The notes under the pieces were generated by a model that saw only the letters and a list, made by a program, of their open reading frames with translations, did no database searches and was not told where the DNA came from. This document shows, one piece after another, positions 59,332-64,000 of a DNA stretch of 64,000 bases. The position numbers and the translations under genes are program-made. Position 1 is the first letter of the stretch, and each line of letters begins with the position of its first letter. Origin of the DNA: Candidatus Saccharimonadota bacterium (GTDB taxonomy: Bacteria > Patescibacteriota > Saccharimonadia > Saccharimonadales > Saccharimonadaceae); NCBI GenBank assembly GCA_017432305.1, contig JAFRJK010000006.1, positions 1-64,000 of the forward strand, in the 5' to 3' direction.

Positions 59332-60690
59332 ATGGATAAAGCTGGAACTATCTCTCCAGAAATAGCAAAAGCTGCAAGCGAGGTGAACGCAGCTGCGAAC
59401 GAAGCTGAAACTCCGTCTAATAAACCGGAAAAAACTTCGAAACCTAAAAAAGGGCTAATCATTGGGATTGCAGCCGGAGTCGTCGTTATCGGTGGTAGTG
59501 TCGGCGTTGCCTATGCGGTTAGTAACACTCCTGAGAATATTGCACTTTCGGCCATTTCGGGCCTCTTTAACCAAAAAGAAAAATCGATTAGCGGGACTTT
59601 TGAACTTAGTATAAAAGATGGCGGAGGTTTATATTCTAATCTCGGCAACTCGAATTTGACCGATAACTGTTTGAAAACTGCCCAAGCGACGAATTGTCTT
59701 GTCGCGCAAAGAAATCCGCTCGAGAGCGTAAAAATTGAATTAAAATCCGCAAACAGCCTCGACAACGGTGAAGCGAGCGCATCTCTTTCCGTTGTCTACG
59801 ATGGAAAAACTTATAATATTTCGCTCGGGACTGTTCTTATTAAAGATTACACAGTGTACATTTCAATCAACGGCCTAAAAGAGGTATTAGCTAAATATGA
59901 CGGTGTCGACTTTTTCGGCGATAGCGTCATTTCGGCCGAACTCTATCAAGACCTAATTGAAAAAACCGTCAGCGAAATTGACGGAACTTGGTGGAAGATT
60001 GATATTTCCGATCTCGTCAATGCTGTCGATACCATTTCAAACGAAGAGAAAGAAAAAATTAAATCCACATACCAATGTCTCATTGATGAAACGAGAAAAT
60101 CGGTAAACGAAAGCTCGAAATATGGCGACTATTATAAAAATAATGCGTTCGTCTCGATTAGCGACTATAAAGGCGGAAAAACTTTCTCTAGCGAGGGGAC
60201 TCCATATACCGTGAAGCTCGACTCGGCGAAATTTGCTAACTTCTATAACGAAATAGTCAATCACTATGACGACTCGAAGCTAAAAGATTGTCTTGGCAGC
60301 CTTAATGAAACTGTCGCAGAAAAACCAGCCAAAATCAGCGCTGAAACTGTTGATAAGGCTATAAAAGATATCCCGGAAATCGTCATTACGATTAAAAATG
60401 GGCTCTTTAGTCACGACCTAACCGGAGTTTATATCGAGGCTGATAATGAATTCGCTAACGCAAAATTCTCGGCAAAATTCGATAAACTAAAAAATAAAAT
60501 CGAAGCTCCGTCCGATGCAAAAGATGCGACCGAACTTCTAACGAATATCACAAAAACCTTTAATGAATGGCAAGAAACTGCGCAATGTAAGTATATTAAG
60601 AAAGAATACCCACAATACTTTAACTACTATTGTGACGCAAACTATCACTCAAAAACTAATTACACTGTCCAAAATAACTATAATATCTAG
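59332..60690 (+). CDS. Hypothetical membrane-anchored surface protein
   Basis: A 452-residue protein: a low-complexity cytoplasmic head (AKAASEVNAAANEAETPSNK) and basic patch (KTSKPKKG), a membrane helix (about 44-66), then about 380 extracytoplasmic residues with Ser-, Lys- and Asp-rich beta-type segments (GTFELSIKDGGG; VKIELKSANSLDNGEASASLSVV) and six or so cysteines (DNCLK, TNCLV, YQCLID, KDCLG, AQCKY, YYCDA) that could pair by disulfides. The family is not recognised. AAGGATA precedes the ATG. It probably faces the host or the outside, fitting the DsbA-like protein at 51180. Confidence 0.72.
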   Translation: MDKAGTISPEIAKAASEVNAAANEAETPSNKPEKTSKPKKGLIIGIAAGVVVIGGSVGVAYAVSNTPENIALSAISGLFNQKEKSISGTFELSIKDGGGLYSNLGNSNLTDNCLKTAQATNCLVAQRNPLESVKIELKSANSLDNGEASASLSVVYDGKTYNISLGTVLIKDYTVYISINGLKEVLAKYDGVDFFGDSVISAELYQDLIEKTVSEIDGTWWKIDISDLVNAVDTISNEEKEKIKSTYQCLIDETRKSVNESSKYGDYYKNNAFVSISDYKGGKTFSSEGTPYTVKLDSAKFANFYNEIVNHYDDSKLKDCLGSLNETVAEKPAKISAETVDKAIKDIPEIVITIKNGLFSHDLTGVYIEADNEFANAKFSAKFDKLKNKIEAPSDAKDATELLTNITKTFNEWQETAQCKYIKKEYPQYFNYYCDANYHSKTNYTVQNNYNI

Positions 60691-60699
60691 GGCTTAATA

Positions 60700-60730
60700 A
60701 AATCTCGCTACTTTAAACGTGGCGAGATTT
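60700..60730 (+). terminator. Rho-independent terminator
   Basis: AAATCTCGC-loop-GCGAGATTT followed by TTTT, at the end of the eno operon. Confidence 0.85.
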
Positions 60731-60757
60731 TTTATGGAATATTGTATAATAGAATAA

Positions 60758-62032
60758 ATGAGTGATGAGTTAAAAGAAAAATTAAAGACCTTACCGAGCC
60801 TACCGGGTGTTTATTTTCATAAGAATAAAGACGGGGAAATTATTTATGTTGGGAAAGCAGCAGTTTTAAAAAATCGCGTTCGTCAATATTTCCAAAACTC
60901 CGAAAAAGATCCGAAGACAAGAGCACTCGTCTCCGAAATTGCAATGACCGATTGGACGGTAGTTGATACCGAAATGGACGCGCTCTTTTTAGAGTCAGAA
61001 ATGATAAAGCGTTATAAACCGAAGTGGAATATTCTTCTGCGCGACGATAAAACCGTATCTTATGTCCGAATTGATATGCGCTCCGATATTCCATACGTCA
61101 CAACAACTCGCACTCCTGAAGACGACCATGCTGAATACATCGGCCCGTTCTATGCAAAACGCACAATTCTCGAGGCGCTTCGCACTCTTCGCCGAGTTTT
61201 CCCATATTATATTAAACCTTATAACGGAAAGAAAACTTTAGAAACCGACCTCGGCCTAACTCCGGGAATTGAAGTTGGGAAAACCACCCCGAAAGAATAT
61301 AAAAAGGACCTCCGAAAATTAATCCGTTATCTAAATGGTGAGAGAAAAACTCTCCTAGTTGAGCTTGAAAAGTCGATGAAAGAAGCGGCGAAAGTTGGCG
61401 AATTTGAGAAAGCGGCAGTTCTTCGAAACCAACTCTTTGGACTCCAAAATCTAAGAAAGAAAATCGTCTTTTCCGATAAGGAATTTCTTGATATTTCCTC
61501 TGATAAGGCTTTGAGTCAACTCCAAAAACTTCTTCGACTTAAAAAACCGCCTCGTAGAATCGAAGGCTACGACATTTCACACCAATCTGGCACGGATGTC
61601 GTTGCAAGCATGGTAGTTTTTATAAATGGCGTTTCGGACCGAGCGGAATACCGAAAGTTCAAATTAAAGTCCCAAAAAAATGACGATCCGTCTTCGATGA
61701 GAGAAGTGATTGAACGAAGATTAAAACACGAGGAATGGGACTACCCCGATTTAATTATTCTTGACGGCTCGACCGCACAAATTTCCGCCGTCCATGAGCT
61801 TTTAAGATTAAAACGCATCCCGGTTATTGGGCGCGATAAATCTGGCGACCACTCGAAAAATGCCTGCGTTAATTTAATCGTTCCGGAAGAGAATAACGGT
61901 TTAACCTTTAAGAATTATTCCTTAAGTCCGGAAGACCATATTTCGAGATTAATCGCTCGTGTTGATGAGGAAGCACACCGCTTCGCAATTACCTATCATC
62001 GCTTGCTAAAACGTAAAAATATGCTAAAATAA
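60758..62032 (+). CDS. uvrC: Excinuclease subunit UvrC, C-terminally truncated form
   Basis: A 424-residue repair nuclease that cuts DNA on both sides of a lesion. The GIY-YIG domain (1-100) has GVYFHKNKDGEIIYVGKA with its Arg and Glu. UVR motif helices follow at about 200-230. The RNase H-like C-terminal nuclease has RIEGYDISHQSG and LIILDGSTAQ with acidic ligands. Other UvrC proteins are about 600 residues with a final (HhH)2 domain and a cysteine-rich stretch that binds an iron-sulfur cluster. Here the stretch (PYYIKPYNGKKTLETDLGL) has no cysteine, and the HhH domain is missing. TATAAT ends seven bases before the ATG: leaderless. Confidence 0.92.
   Translation: MSDELKEKLKTLPSLPGVYFHKNKDGEIIYVGKAAVLKNRVRQYFQNSEKDPKTRALVSEIAMTDWTVVDTEMDALFLESEMIKRYKPKWNILLRDDKTVSYVRIDMRSDIPYVTTTRTPEDDHAEYIGPFYAKRTILEALRTLRRVFPYYIKPYNGKKTLETDLGLTPGIEVGKTTPKEYKKDLRKLIRYLNGERKTLLVELEKSMKEAAKVGEFEKAAVLRNQLFGLQNLRKKIVFSDKEFLDISSDKALSQLQKLLRLKKPPRRIEGYDISHQSGTDVVASMVVFINGVSDRAEYRKFKLKSQKNDDPSSMREVIERRLKHEEWDYPDLIILDGSTAQISAVHELLRLKRIPVIGRDKSGDHSKNACVNLIVPEENNGLTFKNYSLSPEDHISRLIARVDEEAHRFAITYHRLLKRKNMLK
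62025..62030 (+). promoter_or_regulatory. -10 box of phage-holin-like gene, inside uvrC end
   Basis: TATGCTAAAAT ends at 62030, seven bases before the ATG, so the promoter overlaps the uvrC stop. Confidence 0.55.
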
Positions 62033-62037
62033 TTCTT

Positions 62038-62427
62038 ATGATAAAAAGTCAAATTCTTATCTTTCTATTCCGTTGGGTTGTCTCGGCAGTCGGGATGTGG
62101 GCTACGATTAATCTTTTCGGAACGGTTGACGCTGGTGTAACTGGTGGAATTTGGCTCTATGTTGTCGCCGGGTTAGTTTTTTCGCTCGTGAATAGTATCG
62201 TTCGACCTTTAACCACTCTCCTTAGTCTTCCTCTAATTATCGTCAGTATGGGGCTTTTTACTCTCCTTATTAACACTGGGATGATGGCTCTAACAGTTTG
62301 GATTCTCCCGGGAGTGCATATCGATTTTTGGGGTGCATTTTTCGGCGCAATTACGATTGCAATTATCAACGGTCTTGTTAACTTTCTTATTCCGATAAAT
62401 CCAACAAAACCGGCCCAAAATAACTAG
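62038..62427 (+). CDS. Phage holin family IV / YvlD-like membrane protein
   Basis: A 129-residue membrane protein with four helices. The region LVFSLVNSIVRPLTTLLSLPLIIVSMGLFTLLINTGM matches the conserved stretch of the DUF360/YvlD group, annotated as phage_holin_4. In bacteria these are not phage lysis genes but unknown membrane factors, often associated with envelope stress. Leaderless promoter just upstream. Followed 30 bp later by secG. Confidence 0.82.
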   Translation: MIKSQILIFLFRWVVSAVGMWATINLFGTVDAGVTGGIWLYVVAGLVFSLVNSIVRPLTTLLSLPLIIVSMGLFTLLINTGMMALTVWILPGVHIDFWGAFFGAITIAIINGLVNFLIPINPTKPAQNN

Positions 62428-62447
62428 ACATCTAGCCCTAAATCGAC

Positions 62448-62453
62448 TATAAT
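62448..62453 (+). promoter_or_regulatory. -10 box of secG
   Basis: ACTATAATA ends six bases before the ATG of secG; leaderless. Confidence 0.5.
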
Positions 62454-62459
62454 ATAAAT

Positions 62460-62687
62460 ATGAATTTGGGAAATATTTTAGAGACAGCGACTTTAATTTC
62501 TGCGATTTTTAGTATTCTCTTAATCCTCTTGCAACAACGCGGAGCTTCTCTTGGGGCTGGCTTTGGCGCGAGCGGCGAACTTTATACGACTCGTCGTGGC
62601 CTCGATAAATCGCTCTTTAAGGCGACTATCTTCTTCGTTCTTGTCTTCGTTCTATCCATCTTAGGTCTCCTTATAATTCCGGGGTAA
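62460..62687 (+). CDS. secG: Preprotein translocase subunit SecG
   Basis: A 75-residue two-helix protein of the Sec channel. The helix at 8-26, the cytoplasmic loop LLQQRGASLGAGFGASGELYTTRRGLDK with the typical Q-R-G...GGA/GA.. pattern and the second helix (51-73) fit SecG. Its ATG stands six bases behind a TATAAT. The peptide-binding protein gene begins 2 bases after its stop, so the two are one operon. Confidence 0.9.
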   Translation: MNLGNILETATLISAIFSILLILLQQRGASLGAGFGASGELYTTRRGLDKSLFKATIFFVLVFVLSILGLLIIPG

Positions 62688-62689
62688 AA

Positions 62690-64000
62690 ATGAGAGACAA
62701 AATAAGTAGTGGGCAAAAAATTGCGAGAAAAATTACGCACCTCTCTAAAAAAGCTGGCGAAGGTGTGGTTGAACACGCCCAAGAAAATATTATTGATCGC
62801 TTTTCACACATCCGCCGCGTCCGTCTTTTAATCCTCGAGTGGTCACTTCTCGTTATTGCGATTATCATCCTAAGTGTTACTCAGGCGTATTGGTATTCTA
62901 ACTCTTACGCAACCCAAACTTATAAAGATGGTGGAACTTATACTGAAGCGACTATCGGCGAGATTAACTCTCTAAACCCACTTTTTGCTTCGACAAATTC
63001 CGAAAAAGCTCTAAGTAAACTTCTTTTTTCTTCGCTTAGCTCTCCGGATTATTCTGGCCATTCCGGGCTTGATCTTGCAAAAAGTATTAAGACCGACGCA
63101 AGTGGTAAGGTCTGGACGGTCCGCCTTAAAGATAATTTAAAATGGTCGGACGGTGAACCTTTAACGAACGAAGATGTGATTTTTACAGTTAATTTAATTA
63201 AAAATCCGCTTTTAACTTGTAATTACGAAAGTAACGTTTCTGGTGTTAATGTGAGTGAAGATGCGGAGAAGAATCTCGTTTTTACTCTTTCCGCGGCGAG
63301 TACCTACTTCTCTTCGGCGCTCGACTTCCCGATTCTCCCGAAACACATCCTTGAAAATGTTTCTCCGGAACTCATCCTCGAAAATAATTTCTCCTCGAAA
63401 CCGACTGTTTCGTCCGGGCCGTTTGCTTATAATGCAACCCAAGCAATTGGGAATCTCGGCGAAAAATCGGTCTATCTCGTTGCAAACGGGAATTATTATA
63501 AAGGCCGCCCGCTGATTGACAGCTTTGTTATTCACGCCTTTACCTCGACAGATGATATCGTGAATGCCCTAAACTCCGGAACTGTTACCGCAAGTGGGGA
63601 TTTAACTGCGGGTGATGCAAAAAAAGTCACTTCGAATAATCTGCTTGAATTCCAAAGTTCGCTTAATTACGGCGTTTTTGCTTTCTTTAATACCTCGACA
63701 TCTCTCGCTGATAAGAATCTTCGAAAAGCGCTCCAACAGGGAATAAATATGAACGAAGTCCGAAGTATTTTAAATGGCGAACAACCGCTCGACTTCCCAT
63801 TAACCGAGAACCAGATTAAAATCGAGGAATTACCGACTCTCCCGAAGCTTGATACTAATACCGCAAAAAAGACGATTAAAACTATTCTCGATGGGAATCA
63901 AGAACTAAAAGAACAAGGCCTAGTTATCGCAACAATCCAATCCGGCTTCCTTCCGGAAATCGCCGAAAAACTTGCTGCCCAAATTCGTTCGCTCGGTATT
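62690..64000 (+). CDS. Family 5 extracellular solute-binding protein (peptide transporter type), partial
   Basis: An open frame of 437 codons without stop, cut by the window end. A basic start (RDKISSGQKIARKITHLSKK) and a single membrane helix (about 48-70) anchor an extracytoplasmic domain of the OppA/DppA type. GTYTEATIGEINSLNPLFA, TVRLKDNLKWSDGEPLTNEDVIFTV, LPKHILENV and GPFAYNATQAIG follow the family's order. Such proteins bind oligopeptides or other solutes for an ABC importer. Instead of a lipobox it has an uncleaved helix, and an N-terminal cytoplasmic tail of about 45 residues. The frame begins 2 nt after secG. Confidence 0.88.
   Translation, partial: MRDKISSGQKIARKITHLSKKAGEGVVEHAQENIIDRFSHIRRVRLLILEWSLLVIAIIILSVTQAYWYSNSYATQTYKDGGTYTEATIGEINSLNPLFASTNSEKALSKLLFSSLSSPDYSGHSGLDLAKSIKTDASGKVWTVRLKDNLKWSDGEPLTNEDVIFTVNLIKNPLLTCNYESNVSGVNVSEDAEKNLVFTLSAASTYFSSALDFPILPKHILENVSPELILENNFSSKPTVSSGPFAYNATQAIGNLGEKSVYLVANGNYYKGRPLIDSFVIHAFTSTDDIVNALNSGTVTASGDLTAGDAKKVTSNNLLEFQSSLNYGVFAFFNTSTSLADKNLRKALQQGINMNEVRSILNGEQPLDFPLTENQIKIEELPTLPKLDTNTAKKTIKTILDGNQELKEQGLVIATIQSGFLPEIAEKLAAQIRSLGI

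Overview
The window looks like a chromosome segment of a Patescibacteria (Candidate Phyla Radiation) bacterium, most likely a Candidatus Saccharibacteria (TM7) relative. This is inferred from gene content and style; no rRNA is present to confirm it. The signs are compact genes, many start codons 6-9 nt after a TATAAT-type -10 box (leaderless mRNAs), reduced or metal-free repair enzymes (a UvrC without its C-terminal HhH domain or cluster cysteines, a LigA without zinc-finger cysteines), an XRE-MurA fusion and FISUMP-like surface-domain fragments. Genes read with the standard code, and UGA acts as stop.

Layout. 1-4363: a small integrative element with an inverted-repeat-rich left end, three uncharacterised genes, an excisionase-like protein, a tyrosine integrase and a complete tRNA-Arg(UCG). 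A 3' tRNA half with the same anticodon-loop core lies just beyond. 4421-12060: a methyltransferase, FtsK, the rpsF-ssb-rpsR-efp-tlyA cluster, a 59-residue membrane protein and RNase J. 12057-16464: small hypotheticals, tRNA-Leu, pgi and gpmI. 16465-17912: six head-to-head and tail-to-tail silent cassettes encoding C-terminal halves of a FISUMP-like (C-type-lectin-type) surface domain. 17913-31475: galU, HTH-MurA, UvrD, a DUF348/transglycosylase protein, RsmA, a prepilin, FtsH, MurJ and three secreted, membrane-anchored proteins. 31562-39038: an aquaporin, tRNA-Val with a single cassette beside it, membrane proteins, tRNA-Leu, an HD-GYP protein and exonuclease I. 39083-51160: UvrA, L25, GlyS, an ABC exporter, another single cassette beside tRNA-Phe, a histidine phosphatase, HisS and an rRNA methyltransferase carrying an in-frame palindromic insert. 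51180-64000: a thiol-disulfide pair, a probable small RNA, a tRNA cluster (Cys, Leu, Gly), LemA, HtpX, LigA, enolase, UvrC, SecG and the start of a peptide-binding lipoprotein-like protein.

The genes mostly serve core functions: glycolysis (pgi, gpmI, eno), envelope building (murA, murJ, galU, a transglycosylase), protein quality control (ftsH, htpX), translation (rpsF, rpsR, rplY, efp, glyS, hisS) and repair (uvrA, uvrC, uvrD, ligA, sbcB, ssb).

The most unusual content is the cassette system. Eight gene fragments begin at the same 16-nt site, which codes FWRGG. They end at IRC, where tail-to-tail pairs share the palindrome TCCGTTGCGCAACGGA or a near copy. They lack a start and usually have an in-frame stop just upstream. 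They look like a reservoir for switching the variable end of a surface protein whose full-length gene is not in this window. No recombinase dedicated to it is visible here.
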